A DNA stretch of 64,000 nucleotides from Nocardia speluncae NBRC 108251 (GTDB lineage Bacteria; Actinomycetota; Actinomycetes; Mycobacteriales; Mycobacteriaceae), in the NCBI RefSeq assembly GCF_001613245.1, contig NZ_BDBZ01000039.1, positions 1-64,000 on the forward strand. The letters are read 5' to 3'. Shown here in pieces: positions 41,830 through 49,359 of the stretch. Below the pieces are notes generated by a model. The model ran no database searches. It was not told the DNA's origin and was given only the letters and a program-made list of their open reading frames with translations. A program made the position numbers and the translations under genes. Each line of letters opens with the position of its first letter. Position 1 is the stretch's first letter.

Positions 41830-43226
41830 TCGGCGGGAACCTGGTCGAAGGCCCGTCCCGCGTGCCGAGCGTATGAACGTAGCTCGTGGACGTCCTCGGC
41901 TGCGCGCATGGATTTCAGGCCCGCGGCGCGGGCGATCGCGATGGATCCGATCTCGGCTGCTTCGTCGGGGTCACCCGTGGACATCGTGAGGGAGGCGAGT
42001 TTGATCATTGAGATCGTGCGGGAGCGTTCGGCGTCTGCGGTGTGGTCGGCTACAGCGGTTCCGAGACGCCGGCGGGCTTCGCTGCCGAATTTCCCGTGGA
42101 CGGCTATATCGAACAGCGCATGTCCGGTGTCACCTGCATGCTGGGCGGTGTCGTAGTAGTTCATCCATGTCGGGTCCTCGGTTGGCCGCGAGTGGCTGAA
42201 CTGGTCGTCGGCACGTCCTACCGCGGTGGTGACGGCTTGCACGTGTCCGAGTTTGCCGTGGGCGCGGGCCTGTGTGGTGTAGAGCATCGCGCGCTCGGTG
42301 GCGGTGAGGCGGTCGGAGTACAGGAATGCCTTCTGGGTCAAGCGTAGTCCGTCCTTCGGTTTGCCGGTCCAGATGCGGTGCCGGGCCATCGAGGAGAGGA
42401 TTTTCGCGCGCAGCTGCCAGGCGTCGGCTTCTTCGGCGCATTTCAGCGCCAAGTCGAACATGTCGGCGGCGTCGCTGTGTGCGCAGGCGTCGAAAGCCAT
42501 GAACCCTGCTGTGTGGCTGAGGGCGCCGACCGCGGAATACAGGCCGTTGCGATGCTTGGGAGCGCAACCGGCTCGCAGGTAGGACACGGCGACGCGGAGC
42601 TGGGCGGCGACTACTTCGCGTACGAGCCCGCCGCCGTAGAGGGCGTCCCAGCCGGCGAACAGGTCGGAGGCGGCGCGCAACTGCTCGATCTCGGCTGTCC
42701 CGACACGGGCAGGTATTTCGGTGAGTCGGGTGTCGTTGAGCATCTGGAGGAGGCTGTGAGGCGATGCCGCAGCTGTCGCCGTCACGGCTGCCGCGGCCCG
42801 CAGGAAATCGTTGCGGTTCACTTCGTCGAGCGTAGACCCGGCGGGCATTTTGAACCACAACAGCTCAGCGGGGATACGAAGCACCCGTGCCCAGCGGATC
42901 AGCTTGGTCAGCAGTTCGGGAGCGGGACCTGTTTCGATTCGAGACAATTGCGCCTGCGTGAGGTCGAGCCAATACGCCACCCGTTTCTGCGCGATCGGTT
43001 GCCCTCCATGGATCGGGTGGGTGCGATATGCGTAGATGACCCTGCCCATGTGCCAGCTGGAGAGCGCGGCGAGCATGTGCTCGCTCCACCAGAAGTGCGC
43101 CGGCATATCCAGCGGCTCGTCTGCGATCGAAGGTGTACAGGACCCGCACCATTCTGCCGGATTGTAGCGGCTGAGGTGTCCGCCGCAGTGAACGCAGTAG
43201 CGGTCTTCGATTTTCCGCGTCTTCAT
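41826..43226 (-). CDS. XRE-family regulator with N-terminal zinc ribbon and C-terminal helical repeats
   Basis: 466 residues from MKTRKIEDRY; the longer frame to 43595 is rejected because it overlaps the divergent gene. Residues 11-30 hold C-x2-C and C-x2-C (CVHCGG, EWCGSC), a zinc ribbon. The helix-turn-helix at about 75-125 reads RVAYWLDLTQAQLSRIETGP. The remaining 330 residues are alpha-helical TPR-like repeats (MFDLALKCAEEADAWQLRAK, RAMLYTTQARAHGKLGHVQA). Such regulators are common in actinobacteria next to small metabolite clusters. It is divergent from the kinase/radical SAM genes and is probably their regulator. Confidence 0.85.
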   Translation of the reverse strand: MKTRKIEDRYCVHCGGHLSRYNPAEWCGSCTPSIADEPLDMPAHFWWSEHMLAALSSWHMGRVIYAYRTHPIHGGQPIAQKRVAYWLDLTQAQLSRIETGPAPELLTKLIRWARVLRIPAELLWFKMPAGSTLDEVNRNDFLRAAAAVTATAAASPHSLLQMLNDTRLTEIPARVGTAEIEQLRAASDLFAGWDALYGGGLVREVVAAQLRVAVSYLRAGCAPKHRNGLYSAVGALSHTAGFMAFDACAHSDAADMFDLALKCAEEADAWQLRAKILSSMARHRIWTGKPKDGLRLTQKAFLYSDRLTATERAMLYTTQARAHGKLGHVQAVTTAVGRADDQFSHSRPTEDPTWMNYYDTAQHAGDTGHALFDIAVHGKFGSEARRRLGTAVADHTADAERSRTISMIKLASLTMSTGDPDEAAEIGSIAIARAAGLKSMRAAEDVHELRSYARHAGRAFDQVPAE

Positions 43227-43290
43227 CCCCACTCCACAACGTCGCCCCACACTGTTTCCGCCGACGTTATCACCAAGCGGCGCAGCGGAT

Positions 43291-43308
43291 ATGCGCCCGA
43301 CGTATACC
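43291..43308. promoter_or_regulatory. Shared 18-nt upstream motif ATGCGCCCGACGTATACC
   Basis: It lies in the 166-base divergent region between the XRE regulator and the adenylate-kinase-like gene. The same motif with 2 changes (ATGCGTCCGACGTATATC) occurs at 46465-46482 upstream of the Nudix gene and small ORF. Its match to a second promoter of the same cluster suggests an operator or conserved promoter element. Confidence 0.6.
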
Positions 43309-43392
43309 CGGAATGCAATTCGTGTGTAGTCATTCCCGGCCCCCTCACGCGATTGTCGTCTTGTCCGGAAATCGAATCTGGAAAGGGGCAAT

Positions 43393-44076
43393 ATGACGTT
43401 ATCAATCGTGGTTCCCATCCTCGGGCCACCCGCCGCCGGTAAAACAACCCTCACCCTCGCGCTCGAGACCGATCTGCGCCGTCGGATCTTCCGGCTGCGC
43501 GAGCACGTCCCCGCCGATGCCCTTGCGGCAGCGGCCTCGGCGGCCAGCCGAGTCGGCTGGATCGACGACAGCATCGTCAGGCCGGCGGTCCACAACTACC
43601 TTGAGCAGGTGTGTGCCGACGACCTCGTCGACACCGTTCTCCTGGACAACTTCCCAGGGACAGCGGAACAGGTGTCGATGTTGATCGACAGCGTCGGCGC
43701 GGTCGCCCCGCAGTGCGTGGTCGAACCGCTCGAGCTGGCCGTCGACGAGCGAACCCGTAGGAGCAGGGCAAAGAATCGGAGGGTTTGTTATCACTGCGAG
43801 AAGGACCCGATCGCCGATCCGCGCCTGCCCGCCACCGCGGCTGCGCAAAGCGCGTGGACGTGTGGTCGGTGCGGGGGCCAACTGCACCCGAGGCGCGGAG
43901 ACGCGCCATCGTTGTTCGCCGCGCGAAGCCGTCGCCACCAGAGCGCTACCGACGCAATCCGTGCGGCGTTCATCAGCGCCGGATATCCCGTCACCACCCT
44001 CGACGCCAACCCGACACCCGACACGATGGCCGGCTACGTCGAACCGATGCTGATCAGCAGGAGACGAACCGCATGA
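43393..44076 (+). CDS. Adenylate-kinase-like P-loop protein with zinc LID
   Basis: 227 residues. The P-loop GPPAAGKTT is at residues 11-19. The segment VLLDNFPGT (83-90) aligns with the LLDGFPRT motif of adenylate kinases. The LID carries four cysteines as C132-x2-C135 and C157-x2-C160 (VCYHCEK, WTCGRCGGQL), as in zinc-containing adenylate kinases. The arginine of the FPRT motif, which contacts the AMP phosphate, is replaced by glycine. So a different acceptor than AMP is likely. The stop overlaps the radical SAM start (ATGA), which implies coordinated production. A 42-base fragment of this gene lies at 25836-25877. Confidence 0.8.
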   Translation: MTLSIVVPILGPPAAGKTTLTLALETDLRRRIFRLREHVPADALAAAASAASRVGWIDDSIVRPAVHNYLEQVCADDLVDTVLLDNFPGTAEQVSMLIDSVGAVAPQCVVEPLELAVDERTRRSRAKNRRVCYHCEKDPIADPRLPATAAAQSAWTCGRCGGQLHPRRGDAPSLFAARSRRHQSATDAIRAAFISAGYPVTTLDANPTPDTMAGYVEPMLISRRRTA

Positions 44077-45215
44077 CCACTGTTCCACTGCCGATGCCGA
44101 AGGCCGAGACCGACAGTTACGGTCACGCGCGCATGCCGCGGGGCTTTACCGCGCCCGAACCCGACCGCGTGGACCGGGTGGCCTACGGCCGGTACCGCAA
44201 CGTCTACCTGTACATCACCGAGGCATGCCAGCTTCGCTGCGAGCACTGCTACATGGGCGAACGCCTCGAGCGGGCGCTGAAAATGAACCCGCAACAAATC
44301 ATCGACACGCTCACGGTGTGGCGGAAGATGGGCGGTGACAAGCTCACCGTCCTCGGAGGTGAGCCCACGCTGCACCCGTTCTATGTCGACTCCATCAAGA
44401 TCGCTAGCAAGATCGGTTACAGCCACGTCATCACAACGACCAATGCCCAGCAGCCCGCCCGCAGGAAGTTCGCCCAACTCGAACCGTCGGACTTCGCCTA
44501 CGTGCAGGTCAGCCTCGACGGGGGTAGCGCGGCGACCCATGACGCAGTGCGCGGTCCGGGGACTTTCGATATCGCTATGGAGACCAGCGAAGAGCTGTGT
44601 GCCCGCGGGTTCGACACCCGCATCATCTGCACGGTGAACAAAGCCAACGAAGGCGACGTGCTCAACCTGCTCACCATCGCCGATGAGATCGGCGCGTCGC
44701 TGGTGAAGTTCCATGTGTTCAGCACCATCGGAACCGGGCACGGGAACCCGGGTATGGCGATGACGCCCCCGGAGTGGGTCGACTTCTGCAACCGTCTGGA
44801 GGGCGTCGCGCCCGCACACAACACCCGGGTGTGGTTCCAGCCGACCTACGCTCGCCGCGACCAGATGGATCGCTACGCCGCCGAGGGCTACCAGGGCTGC
44901 ATCGGCCGCACCCTGGATCGGATCAGCATCTTCCCTGACGGCCGCGCTTACGTCTGCTCTTACCTGTTCGACACCGATATGTACCTCGCCCGGATGAAGG
45001 GAAACCAGGTCGTACTCAACCGCGAAACCGAGCACAACGAGTTCGACTTGTTCACCCTCCCCCTGGCCGACAACGCCTGCGGCGGCTGCAAGTCCTCGGC
45101 ATGCTTCGGCGGCTGCCCCGCTGAGGAGATCGTGATGGGCGCCAGCTCCTGCGCGGAGTACCCCGACATCGTTCCTGTCTGCCGTCTCTGGAAGTCCAGC
45201 GCCAAACCTGAATAG
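44073..45215 (+). CDS. Radical SAM/SPASM-domain enzyme
   Basis: 380 residues. The [4Fe-4S] SAM motif is TEACQLRCEHCYMGE (C52-x3-C56-x2-C59), then VLGGEPTLHP (GGEP, 95-98), VQVSLDGGSAATHDAVRGPG and FDTRIICTVNKANEGDVLNL. The C-terminus has a SPASM-type set: GCIGRTLDRISIFPDGRAYV then C, and C336, C339, C344, C348, C360 and C370 in ACGGCKSSACFGGCP and after. SPASM enzymes usually modify peptides (RiPPs, mycofactocin) or protein side chains using an auxiliary cluster. No mycofactocin genes are near. The target may be the small ORF at 46513 or a non-peptide; this is open. Confidence 0.87.
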   Translation: MTTVPLPMPKAETDSYGHARMPRGFTAPEPDRVDRVAYGRYRNVYLYITEACQLRCEHCYMGERLERALKMNPQQIIDTLTVWRKMGGDKLTVLGGEPTLHPFYVDSIKIASKIGYSHVITTTNAQQPARRKFAQLEPSDFAYVQVSLDGGSAATHDAVRGPGTFDIAMETSEELCARGFDTRIICTVNKANEGDVLNLLTIADEIGASLVKFHVFSTIGTGHGNPGMAMTPPEWVDFCNRLEGVAPAHNTRVWFQPTYARRDQMDRYAAEGYQGCIGRTLDRISIFPDGRAYVCSYLFDTDMYLARMKGNQVVLNRETEHNEFDLFTLPLADNACGGCKSSACFGGCPAEEIVMGASSCAEYPDIVPVCRLWKSSAKPE

Positions 45216-45224
45216 GAGAGACCC

Positions 45225-45878
45225 ATGCTCACGTTCGAGACTCTGCTCGAACCCCTGCGCGCCGTCGATTGGGACGATGTGGAAGCCGTCGATGCGGCAG
45301 CCCGGAAAGTCTTCGGCCAGTTCGCCGGCGGCCGGTATCTGTTGCGGCGCGGATTGACCGCGATCCGGGAGGAGCCCCGGCTGATGGCGCTGTGCGAGCA
45401 CTACGACATCCTCGACAAACTCGTCCTGTTCGATGACCCCGACACCGGAGTCCGTGTGCGACTCCACGTGTTCGGGCCCGGCTACCACGATCGGCCACAC
45501 AACCACCGCTGGACCTACGCCAGCCATATCCTGCGCGGCGATTATTGTCATCGGATCTACAGCCCAGTGGCCCTGCACAGTGACCTTAATCCGGCCACCC
45601 TCGACACCATGATGGTCCGGCAGGAACAGGCCGGCTCCAGCTACACCCTGCACCACAGCGCGATCCACGCGGTCGTCGCCGAACCGGGCACGGTGTCGAT
45701 AGTCGTGCGCGGCCCGGCGATGACGGAGCGATTCCTGGTCATGGACAACAAGACCGAGGAGGCGTGGTGGCAGTACGGCGCGGCAAAGGAAACCCCCGAA
45801 GATGCTTGCCGCAAGCGCATGACCGGGCAGCGCTTCGACGAATTGGTTACCTCACTCACCGAGTGGAATGTCATCTGA
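45225..45878 (+). CDS. Cupin-like protein (cysteine-dioxygenase-like metal site)
   Basis: 217 residues, ATG 9 bases after the radical SAM stop with a GGAGAGA site. The block VFGPGYHDRPHNHRWTYASH contains H88, H92 and H94, followed by H101 and H109. This fits cupin motif 1 (G-x5-H-x-H). The later SYTLHHSAIHAVVAEPGTVS supplies cupin motif 2 (H148). Fold and metal ligands suggest a mononuclear iron dioxygenase or isomerase; similarity to the thiol dioxygenase group is only general. It is third in the kinase/radical SAM transcript and would act on the same substrate line. Confidence 0.65.
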   Translation: MLTFETLLEPLRAVDWDDVEAVDAAARKVFGQFAGGRYLLRRGLTAIREEPRLMALCEHYDILDKLVLFDDPDTGVRVRLHVFGPGYHDRPHNHRWTYASHILRGDYCHRIYSPVALHSDLNPATLDTMMVRQEQAGSSYTLHHSAIHAVVAEPGTVSIVVRGPAMTERFLVMDNKTEEAWWQYGAAKETPEDACRKRMTGQRFDELVTSLTEWNVI

Positions 45879-45936
45879 GTCAGGCCGACGCCGCAGGGCG
45901 CTATCGAGAGGGGATGGCGCCCCACGGTGAACTCGC

Positions 45937-46383
45937 CTACCAGCCGTACAAAGAGAACTGCCGCTCGGCGGCGATATGCTGCATCGCCTCGCGGCAGTAG
46001 GGGATCATCCGGTCCGGCAAAGCGTCGAGGTAAAACCAGTCCAGATCATCGCATTTGCCGGGCTCCATATTCTCCGGGTCGCCACCCCAGTCCTGCACCA
46101 GGAAGAAGAACGCCACCCGTCCACCGGAGGACGAATTGTGCATGACGTGCGCGAAGCGGACAGCCTCGGCGCTGATCGTGACTCCGATCTCCTCTTTCGC
46201 CTCCCGCACCAGCGCAGCAACCATCGACTCGCCGGCCTCCAGGTGGCCGGACGGTAGGTGGTAGGCGCCGTCTTCGTAGCCGGTATTCACGCGCCTGCCG
46301 AAAAGCACGCGTCCTTGTTGATCGATGAGCAGGAGATGTACATCCCCGATCAGCTTGTGTCGTTCTGTACCGGCAACCGCCAT
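45937..46383 (-). CDS. Nudix hydrolase
   Basis: 148 residues from MAVAGTERHKL; the frame continues 10 codons upstream without a better site. The Nudix box is complete: GHLEAGESMVAALVREAKEE followed by IGV, matching G-x5-E-x7-R-E-x2-E-E-x-G-x. It would hydrolyse a nucleoside diphosphate linked to another group. It converges with the cupin gene. Upstream lies a copy of the 18-nt motif also found before the adenylate-kinase-like gene, so it is likely part of the same regulon. A nucleotide-derived substrate for the cluster is thus an attractive inference. Confidence 0.88.
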   Translation of the reverse strand: MAVAGTERHKLIGDVHLLLIDQQGRVLFGRRVNTGYEDGAYHLPSGHLEAGESMVAALVREAKEEIGVTISAEAVRFAHVMHNSSSGGRVAFFFLVQDWGGDPENMEPGKCDDLDWFYLDALPDRMIPYCREAMQHIAAERQFSLYGW

Positions 46384-46464
46384 TGTCGACCCCGATCTAT
46401 CGCACACACGCACCCGATCTGGGCGATGCGTTCAACACCGTAGGCCCACCGTGGCCGGCCGCCT

Positions 46465-46482
46465 ATGCGTCCGACGTATATC
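46465..46482. promoter_or_regulatory. Shared 18-nt upstream motif ATGCGTCCGACGTATATC
   Basis: Second copy of the motif at 43291-43308 (16 of 18 identical). It lies 82 bases upstream of the Nudix ATG and 30 bases upstream of the GTG of a small ORF on the other strand. Confidence 0.6.
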
Positions 46483-46512
46483 GCCCGGACACACCACCGA
46501 ACCGGAGAGACC

Positions 46513-46680
46513 GTGCAGGAATTGCCCCACCGCCCATCCGAAACCCGGCACCGATATCCGCCGCCGCTCAGAGGACCGATCGAGCGTGTATCGGAGGAGC
46601 TACTGCAACGCACCGCAGCAGCGATGCACGACGCGTGGCCCGAAGTCGGCAACCCGACCCAACGCAGCGCACCCTCGTAA
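46513..46680 (+). CDS. Small hypothetical protein (55 aa)
   Basis: A GTG follows a GGAGAG site with 3-base spacing to the next purine run, and the frame runs 55 codons to TAA. The product (VQELPHRPSETRHRYPPPLR, then GPIERVSEELLQRTAAAMHD) has an unstructured, proline- and arginine-rich first half and an amphipathic helix in the second half. It resembles nothing recognised. It could be a leader/precursor peptide for the radical SAM enzyme or a small regulator. It has no cysteine, serine-rich or other obvious modification core. Whether it is a gene at all is uncertain. Confidence 0.4.
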   Translation: MQELPHRPSETRHRYPPPLRGPIERVSEELLQRTAAAMHDAWPEVGNPTQRSAPS

Positions 46681-46901
46681 CAGCGCCCACGCTCTCCGGC
46701 GGCCTGAGATACTGCCAATGGACTGATATAGCGATCGTGACGATCGGTCAGGTCCGAAAACCCACTTCGTGCGATGTCTCGAAGTCAGCCACCCTTGTTG
46801 CTGAAAACAGCAGGGCTCGTTGCGTCGTGCCGCAAATTTTCCAGAGAGGGTGCGCGCTCACCACCCGCTCTGCAGATCCCTCTCATCGACTCCGGCAACC
46901 C

Positions 46902-48119
46902 TCAGCCCTGGGCACGAGACCACGCGCTGAAACCACGGACCAACTCCGCGTAGAACTGCTCGCCCGGGACTGCGCCTGGATTCTTGCCGATGTTGTAGAA
47001 CGCGACATTGCGAAAGGTAGCCGAGGTCGACGAGTTGAGGTTCTTGTAGAACGCCATCTTCCCTCGACCGAATCCGATGAATATCCAGAAAACTCCCAGC
47101 ATCGCGGTGTTCTGCAGCAGCGTTCGAACGGCCGCTTTGTCGTCGGGTTCGTCGCCCACCTGGACAATGACCAGTGCCGGATCGGATGCCCCTGATTCCT
47201 GGTAGTGGTTGACAACGCAGCGCATTGCCTCGTCGACTTGCGACCAGCCCCAGTCGACTTGAGTGTGCAACTGACCGATTCTGCCCCGGTAGTTCTGCAG
47301 ACTGAGGTCCTCGACGAAGGGCTCGTGCCGACCCGAAAACACCACGGGGACAGTGCCGTCGTCGTCTAGGTTCACCGCCAATGCCAGAATACGTTCGGCA
47401 AACGCTTGAACGGTGAACGACTCGTACAGTTCCCGCATGTCATAGCTATGGTCGAGAATCAAGTACACCGCAGCGCGTCGGCCATCCATGCCCGTGTTCG
47501 CCAGTGCCCGGTTAGCCTCGCTGGCCACCGGCAGCAATCCAGGTGCGATATCGCTGACCTTCGAGAGTGCGGTCGGTGTTCTCAACCCCGAGGTGGTACT
47601 GACATCGACAGGTGCGGATGTCTCGTCGGTGTCGACATCGACTCCGTAGTCGGTTGCCAAGCCACCCAGCCCTGAGGAATAGCCTTGGCCGACTGCCCGG
47701 ACCTTCCAGGTATCATTTCGGCGGTATGCCTCGGCAACGACCACGACGGTTTCCCGGTTGGCGAAGTCTGGCGCAATGTACTCGATTGTCGGTCCTACGT
47801 CCTGAGTGACGACAAGCCGCGGCGCGCGGCTGAATACTGCCCCTGGACTCGAAGGATCAATACTCGCGACAACGACCACGGTCGCCACGTCGCGAGGTAT
47901 GTGAGTGAAATCGACAGTCACTACGGTGCCGGCTACCTCGACGCCGTGACGAGCCGGGTTGTTGTAGAACACGAGATCACTGTCGTCGCGTACTTTCCCA
48001 CCGGGACCGAGCAACAGCGCCGACACATCGATGGGCGTCTGAACTGTTGTGAGGGAGAAGGACACACGCCTACCGCTGATGGCGATGTTCTCGCCCTTAC
48101 GCATTGCCGTACTCGACAT
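46902..48119 (-). CDS. TerD-domain/vWA-domain fusion protein (TerF-like)
   Basis: 405 residues. Residues 1-185 are a TerD-type domain: MRKGENIAISGRRVSFSLTT, DDSDLVFYNNPARHGVE, and ETVVVVAEAYRRNDTWKVRA then VGQGYSSGLGGLATDYGVDV. Residues about 205-405 form a vWA domain (AAVYLILDHSYDMRELYESF; VDEAMRCVVNHYQESGASDP) whose metal site D-x-S-x-S is altered to DHSYD. TerD/TerF proteins bind calcium and belong to tellurite/stress gene sets acting at the membrane. Other ter genes are absent here, so this is a lone member with unknown role. Confidence 0.85.
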   Translation of the reverse strand: MSSTAMRKGENIAISGRRVSFSLTTVQTPIDVSALLLGPGGKVRDDSDLVFYNNPARHGVEVAGTVVTVDFTHIPRDVATVVVVASIDPSSPGAVFSRAPRLVVTQDVGPTIEYIAPDFANRETVVVVAEAYRRNDTWKVRAVGQGYSSGLGGLATDYGVDVDTDETSAPVDVSTTSGLRTPTALSKVSDIAPGLLPVASEANRALANTGMDGRRAAVYLILDHSYDMRELYESFTVQAFAERILALAVNLDDDGTVPVVFSGRHEPFVEDLSLQNYRGRIGQLHTQVDWGWSQVDEAMRCVVNHYQESGASDPALVIVQVGDEPDDKAAVRTLLQNTAMLGVFWIFIGFGRGKMAFYKNLNSSTSATFRNVAFYNIGKNPGAVPGEQFYAELVRGFSAWSRAQG

Positions 48120-48449
48120 TCACTTCCCTGGCTGTCGCGGGGTCGACTCCATCCGGTCGCTACACCGCATCAATTCGAGTTCGGCGATCCAGACGTTACA
48201 AGTCGTGCCGCAAGCCGGATATCTCGATCTGTAGCGAACACGCAGCACCCATGATCCGCACGGCACGGCCACCACGCGGGACCGCTGGGCAATGATGATC
48301 CCGCTACGCAACCACAACACCGCCAAGACCAGCACCGACCCGCTGGATACGGTCGCGGCGACGGGGACACATCACGGGTTGGCCGAGCGGCGCAGGTGGA
48401 GCACTGCGAGTTCCGGATGCCGAAACCGTATGAAATCAAACAGGCCATG
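48120..48449. other. Gene-free stretch
   Basis: Between the TerD-vWA start and the recombinase fossil no coding frame with recognisable similarity is seen on either strand. Short open frames here are of low quality. It contains the TerD-vWA promoter region. Confidence 0.5.
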
Positions 48450-48840
48450 GCCTGCCACCGCGCTGGAGCGGTACACCCGAGCAATCGAGGCCAGCATCGA
48501 TCCCAGCAACTTGGTCGGCGCGATGAACACAGCACAGGCGGAGAGAGCTGCCGCTCAGGTCGAGTTGGACACGATACCGAGACCAGTGCAGGCACAGTGC
48601 GCGAACGCAGCCGATCATCAATTCACATGGCGAAATCCGAACCCGACTCGATGCGGGCGACCCCATGGACAAGATCAAGCTGTACAAAGCGCTGGAAATA
48701 CAGATTCGATACCAACCGATACAGCGCCGCGCTCAGATGAGCATCGGGGGTTGCTGCGGTTAGCACTGGTGTCCGGAGAGGGAATCGACCACTACGCCAA
48801 CCTCCTGCAGCACCGAAAAGCACTGGTCATCGGCAAATAG
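48450..48840 (+). pseudogene. Large serine recombinase, C-terminal fossil (second copy)
   Basis: One frame gives ALERYTRAIEASIDPSNLVG then AMNTAQAERAAAQVEL, and another, after a shift near 48600, gives DPMDKIKLYKALEIQIRYQP and YANLLQHRKALVIGK. This is the helical tail of an actinobacterial site-specific recombinase, of a different subtype from the fossil at 37985-38305. There is no catalytic domain. It lies between TerD-vWA and MntH and marks an old integration event. Confidence 0.6.
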
Positions 48841-49359
48841 TGGCGGAGTGACGGTTCTGGTCCGGTCGCCGCAGGTTCGTGTTTCCGGCAGGGCCTGTCG
48901 AGCATGGGGACGGAGACGATCCCGCAGCGCTCGGGGGCGATTGGTGACCGGGTCCGATTGTCACCTGTAAGTGGACCGAACGTTGACCGTGAGAGAATTC
49001 GAACTTCTGAGTCGGGCAGGGGTTCGAACGCGGCATTGGGACGACGCGCATCCTCTCGACATCCATGCCGACGACCACACATCAGTGACGTGCCGATCCG
49101 CCCGCCGCTGTACATGCCACCGAACAGCAGATCCGCGATCAGATCGTCGATCCCTTCCGCTGCCGAAATGAATAGTGGGGATACGACTTTCGGCCCCGAA
49201 AGCGGCGCCGGGTCAAGCGTCCACACGGGCTGCACGGTCTGCTGCGAGTTGCATTTCCGGTAAGAAGAAGTGGACTACTTCGCTCTCGCCAACACGATTC
49301 CGCACCACCACCCCTGCTCTGCGGCGATGACGCCGGCCGGGCGATCGAACCCGAGTAAT
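48841..49359. other. Gene-free stretch downstream of MntH
   Basis: Short overlapping open frames occur on both strands (for example one beginning LTVREFELLSRAGVRTRHWD on the plus strand), but none resembles a known protein or shows a convincing start. No repeat was recognised. It may be decayed element sequence that continues from the recombinase fossil. Confidence 0.45.

Noticed and set aside
44073..45215. Prokaryotic viperin (pVip), because a nucleotide-kinase-like gene is adjacent
   Set aside because: The SAM motif reads CQLRCEHC and the protein has a cysteine-rich SPASM tail, unlike the viperin pattern as I know it. The idea of a modified nucleotide remains open, but the viperin family assignment is not supported.
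44073..45215. Mycofactocin maturase MftC
   Set aside because: No MftA precursor with a C-terminal Val-Tyr, no MftB, MftD, MftE or MftF gene is nearby.
44034..45668. A 544-codon open frame on the minus strand
   Set aside because: It is antisense to the radical SAM gene, whose SAM and SPASM motifs are intact.
46383..47195. 270-codon plus-strand frame beside the Nudix gene
   Set aside because: It crosses the end of the TerD-vWA gene in antisense, has no ribosome site and no recognisable domain; the 55-codon frame in another phase has better start signals.
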